From assembly GCA_026770585.1 (NCBI GenBank), contig MU646562.1:143852-159767 (forward strand): DNA of 15,916 nt, read 5' to 3'. Below the pieces are notes generated by a model, which saw only the letters and a list, made by a program, of their open reading frames with translations, had not been told where the DNA came from and made no database searches. The position numbers were made by a program, and so were the translations under genes. The stretch comes from Baffinella frigidus. Taxonomy: Eukaryota > Cryptophyceae > Cryptomonadales > Baffinellaceae. Shown here one piece after another: positions 1 through 5,523 of the stretch (position 1 is the stretch's first letter; every line of letters begins with the position of its first letter).

Positions 1-40
1 CTCTCTCTCTCCCTGTCTCTCTCTCTCTCCCTCCCCTTGT
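1..40. repeat. CT-rich microsatellite
   Basis: Runs of CT and CCCT units. The same composition closes the window (15799-15916) and recurs at 14679-14733. No coding signal. Confidence 0.9.
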
Positions 41-72
41 CACCAGCCTGCCGCCGGCACCTAGCCAGCCTG

Positions 73-90
73 CCGGCGGGGTCCCGCCGG
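73..90. repeat. Short GC-rich perfect hairpin
   Basis: CCGGCGGG, a 2-nt spacer, then CCCGCCGG: a perfect 8-bp inverted repeat just left of the first inverted-repeat element. No function assigned. Confidence 0.5.
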
Positions 91-99
91 GTTCGATAC

Positions 100-239
100 T
101 TATCCGGGGAAACCTATTTGTCTTTAATTCGATTCCAGTAAAAATCACTGCACGAGTGCTTTAATATTACTAGTAAGAACGGAGTGTGTAGTAACTTTCA
201 TTGCCATCACATGCAAGAAAAATAGGTCTCCCCGGATGA
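100..239. mobile_element. TCATC-type inverted-repeat element (140 bp)
   Basis: The left end TTATCCGGGGAAACCTATTT pairs with the complement of the right end, TCATCCGGGGAGACCTATTT. The interior (about 147-205) is an inverted, diverged copy of the interior of the element at 6533-6672, sharing TAATATTACTAGTAA and the TGTGTAGTAA core. No ORF, so a MITE-like non-autonomous element. No target duplication is visible (ATAC left, CGGT right). It lies at the 3' side of the minus-strand coding island at 240-386. Confidence 0.75.
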
Positions 240-386
240 CGGTGCAGGCGCGGCTCGACCGATGCGCGATTGACTAATCCAAGCAAGGTTTTGTACCATA
301 CAAAAGAGGTTATTGAATACCCGGCAGAGGACGGACGCATCGCTTCCTTTTTCGAGCCGATCAGATCGAACCGTTCGGGATGGTAC
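240..386 (-). CDS. Possible exon fragment, unrecognised
   Basis: Open minus-strand frame of about 49 codons outside any repeat, reading ERFDLIGSKKEAMRPSSAGY, then ITSFVWYKTLLGLVNRASVE, then PRLHRHP. Composition is protein-like, unlike the periodic peptides of the heptamers. Truncated at low coordinates by the inverted-repeat element at 100-239, and at high coordinates it enters a repeated GGGCCCCTG motif. No clear splice boundaries and no family recognised; it may be a relic. Confidence 0.35.
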
Positions 387-527
387 GTCCAGGGCCCCTG
401 CTTAAGGGTTTCGGGTTTGAGGGCAGGTAGGTCTAGGGCCCCTGGTTTGGGGGTTTGGGGGTTTGGGGGTTTGGGGTTTGGGGTTTGGGGTTTGGGGTTT
501 CGGGGGAGGTAGGCCCAGGGCCCCTGG
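382..527. repeat. Three copies of a GGTAGGTCTAGGGCCCCTGG motif
   Basis: A 20-bp motif recurs at 382-401, 426-445 and 508-527 with few changes, separated by degenerate heptamers. The blocks between were duplicated together with heptamer sequence. Confidence 0.7.
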
Positions 528-598
528 TTGGGGGGTTGGGGTTTGGGGTTTGGGGTTTGTGGTTTTTGGTTTGGGGTTTGAGGTTTCCGGTTTAGAGT
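402..598. repeat. Telomere-like heptamer array, TTTGGGG variant
   Basis: G-rich plus-strand array in which TTTGGGG and TTTGGGGG dominate rather than TTTAGGG, most regular at 448-500 and 536-580. Potential G-quadruplex sequence. Open frames here are translations of the repeat. Confidence 0.85.
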
Positions 599-650
599 CC
601 AGGCCCCGTGCACTCTCCCGGGGGATTTTTAAAAACAACATCCGCTCCAA

Positions 651-841
651 CCACACCAGAATGCTAGAGGGGCCTATTCAAATCCAATGTGCTTTTAAAA
701 GTGGGCATTTGTGTAGTAACTTTCGTTGATTGGTCACGTAACTAGCCATATATTGTCCAGTCACGCGGTTGGAACACCTTATCCTGGTGCAAATATTTAC
801 AACCCCACATGCGAATAGGATCATGCAGCATTCTCGAGTGG
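651..841. mobile_element. CCAC-ended foldback element, copy 1 (191 bp)
   Basis: Left end CCACACCAGAATGCT and the complement of the right end CCACTCGAGAATGCT match, and similarity continues through CCTATTC. The interior has TGTGTAGTAACTTTCGTTG (710-728) and a GGTCACGT / GTCACGC pair near the middle. The copy at 7729-7940 shares the ends and layout. The right end abuts the exon-like copy at 842-884, which stops exactly here. Confidence 0.75.
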
Positions 842-884
842 AAGGCGTTTGAGATTCCCGGCGGTCTTTTTAAGCTTCTTATTG
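842..884 (-). pseudogene. LKKTAGNLKRL exon copy, truncated by an element
   Basis: Reads LKKTAGNLKRL after an AAGAAG acceptor-like end. Compared with the copy at 1532-1579 it has CTT for CTC, AAT for AAC and AAA for AAG, all synonymous. The remaining NGGEP codons are missing because the CCAC-ended element begins at the next base. Confidence 0.6.
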
Positions 885-957
885 TACCAGGGGTCACCGG
901 GAATCGGCCATTTCCAGTACAAATCCACCAGCCTCGAAAATCTCGAAAGACCCTTAC

Positions 958-1005
958 TGGCCCGCCGCCGTTGAGTCTCTTGAGAGTCCCGGAAGTCTTG
1001 TTGGG
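958..1005 (-). CDS. LKKTAGN-type exon copy (16 codons)
   Basis: Minus strand, 48 nt, reading PNKTSGTLKRLNGGGP. The acceptor side is GGTGAG and the donor GTAAGG follows directly. Length and frame match the copies at 1390-1437 and 1532-1579. More diverged at protein level (N, S, T and G changes). Function unknown. Confidence 0.5.
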
Positions 1006-1017
1006 CTCACCAATTTG

Positions 1018-1091
1018 GCAAGCCCGGGCTCTTTCCCGCTCCAAAGTTGACGGATGTGTACCGCTAAGCCAGCGTGTCAACTTAGGAATAG
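1018..1091 (+). mobile_element. Introner-like hairpin element, copy 1
   Basis: About 75 nt: GCAAGCCCGGGCTCTTTCCC, then AAGTTGAC...GTCAACTT with an inner GGATGTG/TACCG hairpin, ending TAGGAATAG. Same family as 1450-1523 and 8657-8732 (plus) and 1146-1213, 3097-3163, 3229-3300 and 8281-8357 (minus). It lies between duplicated exon copies. This copy has GC where others have GT at the donor-like end. Confidence 0.65.
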
Positions 1092-1099
1092 TTGGTCAC

Positions 1100-1147
1100 C
1101 GGTTTTCCACCGTTCAGTCTCGTGAGGCTCCCGGCGGTCTTTTTCTT
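1100..1147 (-). CDS. LKKTAGN-type exon copy (16 codons)
   Basis: Minus strand, reads KKKTAGSLTRLNGGKP and is followed by GTGACC as donor. Same 48-nt length as its sisters. The acceptor side is CTTAAG, contributed by the end of the adjoining introner-like element at 1146-1213. Confidence 0.45.
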
Positions 1148-1213
1148 AAGTTGACAGTCCGGGTTTGCGGTACAAACCCGTCAATTTTTGAGCGGAAAAG
1201 CGCCCGGGCGCAC
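1146..1213 (-). mobile_element. Introner-like hairpin element, copy 2
   Basis: Minus-oriented: GTGCGCCCGGGCGCTTTTCC, then the AATTGAC...GTCAACTT hairpin with inner GGGTTTG/TACCG/CAAACCC, a perfect 7-bp stem. It faces copy 1 across 1092-1145, so the two form a larger inverted repeat around an exon copy. Confidence 0.65.
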
Positions 1214-1232
1214 CAAAATGGGTGGACCAAAT

Positions 1233-1375
1233 TCATCTCGGAAGATGGATCAAACACTTTTTTTCAATAAGAGGTTGAATAGGATAAACTAGTCAAGGCA
1301 TAGTCAATTCAATTAGTCCTCCCAATTAAATGAGAACGGTAATTAGGGAACTGATTCAGTTATCTTTCAAGATGA
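1233..1375. mobile_element. TCATC-type inverted-repeat element (143 bp)
   Basis: Starts TCATCTCGGAAGAT and ends CTTTCAAGATGA. It is an inverted copy of the element at 2905-3048, sharing ATTCAATTAG, CCTATTCAACCTC (as complement) and AACTGATTCAGTTATCTT. Left-end similarity decays after 15 bp. Flanks AAAT and ACAC do not match, so no clean target duplication remains. Confidence 0.75.
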
Positions 1376-1389
1376 ACACAGACTGCTAC

Positions 1390-1437
1390 CGGTTCGCCGC
1401 CGTTGAGTCGCTTGAGGTTCCCGGCGGTCTTTTTGAG
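1390..1437 (-). CDS. LKKTAGNLKRLNGGEP exon copy (16 codons)
   Basis: Acceptor GGTAAG, then 48 nt reading LKKTAGNLKRLNGGEP, then donor GTAGCA: phase 0 at both ends. It differs from 1532-1579 by one synonymous third-base change (CGA for CGC). The 94-nt gap between them (1438-1531) begins GTAACA and ends GGTAAG on this strand and consists of an introner-like element. Basic, lysine-rich peptide; family not recognised. Confidence 0.6.
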
Positions 1438-1449
1438 CTTACCAATTTG

Positions 1450-1523
1450 GTGATCCCAGGTTCGTTCCCGCTCCAAAGTTGACGGATTTGTACCGCAAAC
1501 CCAGCATGTCAACTTAGGAATAG
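1450..1523 (+). mobile_element. Introner-like hairpin element, copy 3 (best preserved)
   Basis: Begins GTGATCCCAGG, contains AAGTTGAC, the inner stem GGATTTG/TACCG/CAAACCC and GTCAACTT, and ends GGAATAG. Plus-oriented, but on the minus strand the same DNA lies inside a 94-nt GT-AG interval (1438-1531) between two exon copies. The family may therefore act as intron sequence in either orientation. Confidence 0.7.
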
Positions 1524-1531
1524 ACTGTTAC

Positions 1532-1623
1532 CGGTTCGCCGCCGTTGAGGCGCTTGAGGTTCCCGGCGGTCTTTTTGAGCTTCTCCATCTTGCGCTCCCC
1601 GAGCCGCCCGTACTCGTTCGCCT
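1532..1623 (-). CDS. LKKTAGN exon, longest copy
   Basis: Reads ANEYGRLGERKMEK then LKKTAGNLKRLNGGEP, followed by donor GTAACA. Possible acceptor GTGGTAG near 1624. The last 48 nt match the four shorter copies; the upstream 44 nt are unique here, so this may be the original exon. Highly charged, possibly helical. No family recognised. Confidence 0.6.
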
Positions 1624-1649
1624 ACCACGCAGGTTATGTCATAAAAAAG

Positions 1650-1750
1650 GACGTATACATACGTCTTTTTACGTATTTTTACATACATGTACGTCTTTTT
1701 ACGTCTTTTTTAACGTGTATTTGCGTCTGTTTACGTGTATATACGTTTTT
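1650..1750. repeat. TACGTCTTTTT-type minisatellite
   Basis: Irregular tandem repeats of TACGT with T-rich spacers (ACGTCTTTTTACGTATTTTT and variants). No coding signal. Confidence 0.75.
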
Positions 1751-1751
1751 T

Positions 1752-1787
1752 CACCGTCACCTGTCTGTGCACAGACAGGTTACGGTG
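1752..1787. repeat. 36-bp near-perfect palindrome
   Basis: ACCTGTCTGTG/CACAGACAGGT (1759-1780) is a perfect 22-bp palindrome, extended by CACCGT and ACGGTG with one mismatched pair. No loop, so a cruciform or termini of a lost element. Confidence 0.75.
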
Positions 1788-2084
1788 AGCTGCTATTTGG
1801 ACACGACGCAGTCCAAAATTTACAAAAAAAGACAACAGAGCCCTGACGAAACTCCAAAAATTGGCGTTTCAACCCTTGTTAGAACCCTAGGTTCACCGAT
1901 AGCGGTGGACTTGCGTCAAGGCTTTTGGCATTCGGCGGGGCTGTCTGTCCCGAGGTGGGCCTGTCGAATGCGAGGGTGCTTGTACCAGGGCCGCACTGCA
2001 TGCGGTGCACGATTCGAGTCGCCCGCCCAGTACGGACTGCCCCTGGCACAAACACTCTCGAAGCCTCGAAACCTCACAACCTTG
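1788..2084. other. Non-repetitive stretch with a diverged inverted repeat
   Basis: No gene supported. TCGAATGCGAGGGTGCTTGT, followed by ACCAGGG (1964-1990), pairs with CCCCTGGCACAAACACTCTCGA (2040-2061), a diverged foldback around a GC-rich core with a central GCATGC. Open frames on both strands overlap without coding bias. Confidence 0.4.
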
Positions 2085-2087
2085 CCA

Positions 2088-2200
2088 CACACCGGACTTC
2101 CAAGGCATTTTGAATACCCCCGCAGCGATGAGACCCAGGACCCTACGGTGGGCAACCCGTAGGAATGTAGGGGGGTTCCTACGGATAAGGTAACTGAAAG
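2088..2200 (+). repeat. Dispersed repeat F, copy 1, with conserved hairpin
   Basis: Contains GGACTTCCA, AGCGATGAGACCCAGGACCC, CTACGGTGGGCAA and a 9-bp hairpin CCGTAGGAA/TTCCTACGG (2157-2184). An inverted, diverged copy lies at 15456-15590 and a partial one at 10548-10606. The stem changes in compensated fashion between copies (CCGTAGG/CCTACGG here, CTGTAGG/CCTACAG there). Confidence 0.65.
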
Positions 2201-2219
2201 TCGGTGAATTTTTCACCGA
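2201..2219. repeat. Small perfect hairpin
   Basis: TCGGTGAA, TTT, TTCACCGA: 8-bp stem directly after dispersed repeat F. No T-run follows, so not a bacterial-style terminator. Confidence 0.5.
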
Positions 2220-2256
2220 AACTTCCTGCGTAGGCCGCTGTGTGGAAAGCCCCTCT

Positions 2257-2350
2257 CATAAACCCTATGCCCTAAACCCTGAACCCGCAGGGCTGACGTT
2301 ACGGAGATAGGGTTTATGGTCCATGGTTTATGGTTTATGGTTTATGGTTT
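2257..2350. repeat. Opposed heptamer patches with a 12-bp inverted repeat
   Basis: C-rich heptamers (2257-2286) face G-rich TTTATGG units (2307-2347). CATAAACCCTAT at 2257-2268 is the exact complement of ATAGGGTTTATG at 2307-2318. TTTATGG is a rare heptamer variant confined to this patch. Confidence 0.7.
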
Positions 2351-2391
2351 GTATCAAGTCAAGAAACTACGCAGGCGGAGGGTGGGGGTAC

Positions 2392-2453
2392 GATGAGGTG
2401 GCGGAAGACGAGCGCGCTCCGCCTGGCTCTCTTCGGGGGGACCTCTGTCGCAG
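2392..2453 (-). pseudogene. Diverged partial copy of the YWMRQAELY exon
   Basis: Minus strand, ends SALVFRHLI before GTACCCCCACCCTCCGC, matching ELYVFRRHLN followed by GTACCC at 2648. Upstream sequence differs (VTATEVPPKRARR). Part of the block duplicated at 2374-2427 and 2631-2685. Confidence 0.4.
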
Positions 2454-2596
2454 TGACTTTACACAAACCATACCCCCTAAACCGTGTATGTATGCGTCCG
2501 CATGGCGTATATGTATCCACGTAGCGCCCCGCCTGGCTCTCTTCGGGGGGGCCTCTGTCGCAGCGACTTTACACAAACCATAACCCCTAAACCCCA
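2415..2596. repeat. Direct repeat of about 72 bp, two copies
   Basis: CTCCGCCTGGCTCTCTTCGG...CGCAGTGACTTTACACAAAC with ACCCCCTAAACC occurs at 2415-2486 and 2527-2596, with only scattered substitutions. A CTCCGCCTGG remnant at 2675-2684 starts a third unit. Confidence 0.75.
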
Positions 2597-2647
2597 AACC
2601 CTAGAATATGAAACCCCACAGCCTGAATATGCGGAGGGTGGGGGTAC

Positions 2648-2722
2648 GTTGAGGTGGCGGCGGAAAACGTAGAGCTCCGCCTGGCGCATCCAATAGTCGT
2701 GTGTGTGGTCCTCCTCTTCCAC
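2648..2722 (-). CDS. YWMRQAELY exon (25 codons)
   Basis: After acceptor ACGGTAG the minus strand reads VEEEDHTHDYWMRQ then AELYVFRRHLN, exactly 75 nt, followed by GTACCC as donor: phase 0 at both ends. Alternatively the frame continues to a TCAG at about 2630. Acidic then basic-aromatic peptide, not recognised. It is flanked on both sides by heptamer-like sequence that would be intron. Confidence 0.5.
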
Positions 2723-2848
2723 CTACCGTCAGGGTTCAGAGGTTCACGGCTTGGGGTTCAAGGTTGAGGGATTACAATCCCTAAACCATCTAGGTAGGGT
2801 TCAGGGTGAATAAACCCCAAACCCTGCCCTGGTTTAGTGTGACGTTTC

Positions 2849-2884
2849 CCGTAGAAATCCGTCAACTTTGGCGCGGGAACGCAC
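2849..2884 (-). mobile_element. Introner-like element, truncated copy
   Basis: Minus strand GTGCGTTCCCGCGCCAAAGT followed by TGACGGATTT: the donor-side half of the hairpin element, cut before the second arm. It directly follows the 19-codon exon copy ending at 2885. Confidence 0.5.
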
Positions 2885-3089
2885 CAGGAGGTGCACGCCG
2901 AATTTCATCTCGAAAGATAACTGAATCAGTTCCCTAATTAACGGTTTCATTCAATTAGGAGGCCTAACTGAATTTACTATGCCCTAACTAATATCTCCTA
3001 TTCAACCTCCTATTGAAAAGAAACTGATTCAGTTATCTTCCGAGATGAAATTGGCAACGGTAGGGCACAGCAAGGCCCAAGGTCAGATC
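2885..3089 (-). pseudogene. 19-codon VPY exon, copy 1, interrupted by an inverted-repeat element
   Basis: The two parts (3049-3089 and 2885-2900) flank the element at 2905-3048. Counting the duplicated AATT once, they add up to exactly 57 nt, the length of the intact sisters at 3164-3220 and 3300-3356. Upstream part DLTLGLAVPYRCQ, downstream part GVHLL, then donor GTGCGT. Acceptor GTCAAG at 3090. No internal stop, so the exon was intact before the insertion. Function unknown. Confidence 0.7.
2905..3048. mobile_element. TCATC-type inverted-repeat element in an exon (144 bp, TSD AATT)
   Basis: Ends TCATCTCGAAAGATAACTGA and its near-perfect complement (one mismatch over the first 27 bp). AATT flanks it at 2901-2904 and 3049-3052. 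The uninterrupted sister exons read GCCGAACTGG at the same place, so the 4-bp duplication is read directly from internal empty sites. No ORF. Inverted relative to the copy at 1233-1375. Confidence 0.9.
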
Positions 3090-3096
3090 CTTGACA

Positions 3097-3163
3097 GACT
3101 ATCCTCAAGTTGACAATCTGCGTTTTCCGGTACACGGCTGTCAACTTTGGCGCGGAAAAGCAC
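3097..3163 (-). mobile_element. Introner-like element forming a 74-nt candidate intron
   Basis: The minus-strand interval 3163-3090 begins GTGCTTTTCCGCGCC, carries AAGTTGAC and GTCAACTT arms and ends GTCAAG. It lies exactly between 19-codon exon copies 1 and 2, both phase 0, so removal joins them in frame. Confidence 0.7.
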
Positions 3164-3220
3164 CAAGAGGTGGGCGCCGAACTGGTGGTGGTAGGGCACA
3201 TCGAGGACCAACTCCAGGTC
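3164..3220 (-). CDS. 19-codon VPY exon, copy 2
   Basis: 57 nt from acceptor CAAG to donor GTGCTT, reading DLELVLDVPYHHQFGAHLL. Phase 0 at both ends. Copy 3 reads DLEFGLAVPYRHQFGAHLL. The VPY and QFGAHLL cores are conserved in all three. Family not recognised. Confidence 0.65.
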
Positions 3221-3228
3221 CTTGACTG

Positions 3229-3300
3229 ACTACCCTCAAGCTGACAATCTGGGGTTGCGGTACAAGCCAACTTGACAGCGGAAAAGAGGCCGGGATCACC
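3229..3300 (-). mobile_element. Introner-like element forming a 79-nt candidate intron
   Basis: Minus strand 3299-3221 begins GTGATCCCGGCC and ends TCAGTCAAG, with hairpin arms around TTGTACCGCAACCCC. It separates exon copies 2 and 3. Same family as 8281-8357, whose start GTGAGCC is a better 5' splice site. Confidence 0.7.
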
Positions 3301-3356
3301 AAGAGGTGGGCGCCGAACTGATGGCGGTAGGGCACAGCGAGGCCAAACTCGAGGTC
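3300..3356 (-). CDS. 19-codon VPY exon, copy 3
   Basis: 57 nt reading DLEFGLAVPYRHQFGAHLL, donor GTGATC, upstream GCGGCCAAG. Here the frame is also open upstream without an intron into the PSGAVSYREASD block (TRTVAAKDLEF), which suggests that the two modules adjoin in the same gene. Confidence 0.65.
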
Positions 3357-3369
3357 CTTGGCCGCGACC

Positions 3370-3426
3370 GTCCGCGTTCTGTCGCTCGCTTCTCGGTAGC
3401 TCACTGCGCCCGATGGGTGCGCGAAC
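3370..3426 (-). CDS. PSGAVSYREASDRTR exon copy 1
   Basis: After acceptor AAACAG the minus strand reads FAHPSGAVSYREASDRTR and runs into the VPY exon. Against the copy at 3483-3538 it has six synonymous third-base differences and one replacement (F for S), a clear sign of past selection on this frame. Family unknown. Confidence 0.65.
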
Positions 3427-3482
3427 CTGTTTGAGGGTGTGGCGTTTCGGGGTCGGAGATTAGGGTTTCGTGGTGGGGGCTG

Positions 3483-3538
3483 AGCGCGTTCTGTCGCTCG
3501 CCTCTCGGTAGCTCACGGCACCGGATGGGTGTGCGGAC
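3483..3538 (-). CDS. PSGAVSYREASDRTR exon copy 2
   Basis: Acceptor CATCAG, then SAHPSGAVSYREASDRTRS. The downstream boundary is unclear: CTCAGCCCCC follows with no obvious GT donor. Heptamer-like sequence lies on either side. Confidence 0.55.
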
Positions 3539-3691
3539 CTGATGTTGCGAGTTGTGTTTCAGCAGTTAGAGTGTTTCATTGTTCGAAGTGTGGGGTTAAG
3601 GTTCTGGAGTTTGGGTTTAGGGATTTGGGGGTTGGGAATCCTAATGTCTGAGCGTTTAGGGGTTAGAGATTAAGGGGTCCTTGGCGGGGGC

Positions 3692-3749
3692 TGAGCGCGT
3701 TCTTTCGCTCGCCTCTCGGTAGGTCACGGCACCGGATGGGTGTGCGGAC
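3692..3749 (-). CDS. PSGAVTYREASERTR exon copy 3
   Basis: Same block as 3483-3538 with S to T and D to E replacements, frame still open. Acceptor CATCAG conserved. Block spacing here is about 210 bp. Confidence 0.55.
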
Positions 3750-3769
3750 CTGATGTTTCGGGTTGTGTT

Positions 3770-3990
3770 TCAGCGGTTAGAGTGTTTCATTGTTTGGGGG
3801 GTGGGGTTCTGGGTTCTGGAATTTGGCTTCTGCGCGCCTGCAGGATGCACGAACCTGATGTTTAGGGTGTGGGTGCTTTCGGGGTTAGCATTCCTGGGCA
3901 CGCAGGCCTGGGGGGGTGGGTTCTGGGGTTTGGGGTTTGGGAGTCCAAAACCTTTAAACGTCCAGGGGTTAGAGATTAGGGTCTCGTGGT
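3770..3990. repeat. Degenerate G-rich heptamer patch
   Basis: Mixed TTTGGGG, TTCTGGG and TTTAGGG units. At 3833-3858 a short remnant of the PSGAV block (minus strand FVHPAGA after CATCAG) is embedded. Confidence 0.6.
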
Positions 3991-3998
3991 GAGGACTG

Positions 3999-4054
3999 AG
4001 CGCGTTGTATCGCTCGGCTCACGGGAGCTTACGGCGCCTGATGGTTGTGAGAAC
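3999..4054 (-). CDS. PSGAVSSREPSDTTR exon copy 4
   Basis: Acceptor CCGTAG, then FSQPSGAVSSREPSDTTRS. More diverged but without a stop in the same frame. A further fragment, FAHPSGH, lies at about 4106-4131 after CACCAG. Confidence 0.45.
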
Positions 4055-4221
4055 CTACGGGTATGGGCCTGTATTGCATGGTTTGGGTGTTTGCGGTTTG
4101 GGTTCTAGATGTCCGGATGGGTGTGCGAACCTGGTGTTTCAGGGTTGGGCATTAGCCGAAAAACAGCAGCGGCAAGGGGCAAAACAAAAACCGTCACGGC
4201 AACCCCCCAAAACAGAAACGG

Positions 4222-4321
4222 CAAGGGGCGTACGAGATGTGTTTGAGTCGGAGTTCCCCCTCTTCCGTCCAGTTGAAACAGTCCCATGCCGTCGATTCCG
4301 TGCTTCAGCAATCCTCGATTT
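4222..4321 (-). CDS. NWTEEGELRLKH exon copy 1
   Basis: Minus strand frame FNWTEEGELRLKHISYAP corresponds to HNWTEEGELRLKHTSYAP of the second copy, mostly with synonymous changes (ACG/ACC, GAG/GAA, CTC/CTG). The 5' half no longer aligns in the same frame, so a small indel has occurred. Preceded by a 10-G tract. Confidence 0.5.
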
Positions 4322-4421
4322 GTAACACGGGGGGGGGGCGATTTCCAACCCCCGCCAGGTACAACCCCGAAAAAAAACAGCAACGTCAAGGGGCGTTTGA
4401 GGAAAGTCGGGTGATGCGGGA

Positions 4422-4500
4422 GGGGCGTACGAGGTGTGTTTCAGTCGGAGTTCCCCTTCTTCGGTCCAGTTGTGACATTCCCATTGCTGGGATTTGTAGC
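4422..4500 (-). CDS. NWTEEGELRLKH exon copy 2
   Basis: Reads YKSQQWECHNWTEEGE then LRLKHTSYAP, open throughout, after CCCGGGGAG. Contains an N-W-T sequon. Function not recognised. Two copies about 200 bp apart. Confidence 0.55.
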
Positions 4501-4514
4501 TCCCCGGGCCCACG

Positions 4515-4757
4515 TAGGGGTTCTGGTTTGAGGTTTGGGGTTTGGGGTTTAGGGTTTGGGTCTGGGGGTCGGGTTTAGATTTAGGGTTCGGGGTTCGGGG
4601 TTCGGGGGTTTGGGGTTTACGGTTCTGGAGTCTGGGGTGTAGGGATGGGGGTTCAGGGTTTTGGGTTTTGGGGTGTGTTTGGGGTTCAGGGTTCAAGTTT
4701 CAGGGCTCAGGGTTTAGGGGTCACAACTTAGAGTTCAGGGGCTCAGATTTAGGGTTC
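4515..4757. repeat. Telomere-like heptamer array, mixed variants
   Basis: Near-continuous TTTGGGG, TTCGGGG, TTCAGGG and TTTAGGG units on the plus strand. The open frame on this strand encodes periodic G-F-R-V type peptide and is not a gene. Confidence 0.9.
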
Positions 4758-4759
4758 AG

Positions 4760-4822
4760 GACGAGATTTTCAGTGAAGCAGGCCGAGAGATGTTCTGCAA
4801 CATGTACACTTGGGCTGCACAG
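4760..4822 (+). CDS. Plus-strand exon, copy 1 of a pair (21 codons)
   Basis: A heptamer-derived TTCAG acceptor, then 63 nt reading DEIFSEAGREMFCNM and YTWAAQ, then donor GTGTGT. Phase 0 at both ends. The sister at 4889-4951 is also 63 nt and aligns without gaps. Among the recognised exon islands, only this pair is on the plus strand. Family unknown. Confidence 0.55.
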
Positions 4823-4888
4823 GTGTGTTCAGGGTTCACGGTTTAGGGTCTGGGGTTTGGGGTTTCGGGCTCAGGGCTTAGGGTTCAG

Positions 4889-4951
4889 GGCGAAAATTAC
4901 AGTGAAGCAAACGGGGAAGTATTCTGTCAAGCAAACAACTCGGCTGCACTG
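4889..4951 (+). CDS. Plus-strand exon, copy 2 of a pair (21 codons)
   Basis: TTCAG acceptor, 63 nt reading GENYSEANGEVFCQA and NNSAAL, then GTTCAG. It shares SEA, GE/RE and FC positions with copy 1, at a 129-bp repeat distance. Heptamers lie on both sides. Confidence 0.55.
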
Positions 4952-5027
4952 GTTCAGGGTTCAGGGTGTGGGGTTCAGGGTTTAGGGCTCAGGGTTTAGG
5001 GTTTAGGGTTTAGGGTTTAGGGGTTAC

Positions 5028-5071
5028 CTCCGACCCCCCGCCCTCAACTGCCCTGGATAAAGCCGTGCTTT
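5028..5071 (-). pseudogene. Decayed copy of the KHGFIQ exon
   Basis: Reads KHGFIQGS and then a TGA stop, but the end GGAG plus donor GTAACCCC is preserved. The downstream half is G-rich and unalignable. Confidence 0.5.
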
Positions 5072-5141
5072 CGGGTTTCGGGTGTCGGGTTTCGGAATGT
5101 TGACGTAAGGTTTAGGGTTTATGGTTTAGGCGTTGGATTAC

Positions 5142-5205
5142 CTCCGACCTCCCCCCTCGGCTGTCCAGAAATGATCCATCATTCTGCATCCTTCATCCAG
5201 GCCAC
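5142..5205 (-). pseudogene. Heavily decayed KHGFIQ-type copy
   Basis: Keeps only the 3' end GGTCGGAG and donor GTAATCC like its neighbours. The KHGFI core is not readable. Confidence 0.35.
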
Positions 5206-5248
5206 GGTTCCGGGGTTCGGGGTTGGGTTGGAAATTTGGAGCCGTTAC

Positions 5249-5291
5249 CTCCACCCCACCCCCCTGGCTGTCGTGGATGAAGCCGTGCTTT
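5249..5291 (-). pseudogene. KHGFIH exon copy, partial
   Basis: Reads KHGFIHDSQGGGVE followed by donor GTAACG. The upstream VARVF part is replaced by TTTCGGG-type heptamers, so the acceptor is lost. Confidence 0.45.
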
Positions 5292-5377
5292 CGGGTTTCG
5301 GGATTGTGACATAGGGTTTAGGTTTTTGGGTGTAGGGTTGAGGGTCCAGGGTTCAGGGTGTAGGGTTGAAGGGTCAC

Positions 5378-5410
5378 CTCGACACCCGCGCGCCTCGGTT
5401 GGATGGCTTT
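5378..5410 (-). pseudogene. KHGFIQ exon copy, 3' end only
   Basis: CAACCGAGGCGCGCGGGTGT, CGAG, then GTGACCC, corresponding to PSRAGAE plus donor in the intact copy at 5524. Confidence 0.4.
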
Positions 5411-5523
5411 CGGGTGCAGGGTTTCGGGTTTGGGGTTCAGGGTGTAGGGTTTAGGGTTCAGAGTTCATTGTTCAGGGTAGATGCCTGCGCCCGTCCCCAG
5501 CGTGTCAGGGTTTAGGGGGTTAC

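Noticed and set aside
86-100. GGTTCGATAC resembling a tRNA T-loop
   Set aside because: No acceptor stem, D-loop or anticodon arm can be placed around it.
402-598. True chromosome end
   Set aside because: Heptamers are degenerate, patchy, in both orientations and with unique sequence on both sides, so they are internal.
1545-2162. 205-codon plus-strand frame
   Set aside because: It runs antisense through the LKKTAGN exon, the TACGT minisatellite and the palindrome; no coding signature and no splice boundaries.
2201-2219. Rho-independent terminator
   Set aside because: Hairpin lacks a following T-run and the DNA is eukaryotic.
4542-4985. Long plus-strand open frame with G-F-R-V-W-G-L repeats
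   Set aside because: A 7-bp repeat without a stop stays open and yields a 7-residue periodic peptide every 21 bp. This explains the frame completely; the same holds at 463-729, 5650-6037, 10689-10931 and, on the other strand, the N-P-K-P-Q-T frames at 170-656 and 4500-4696.
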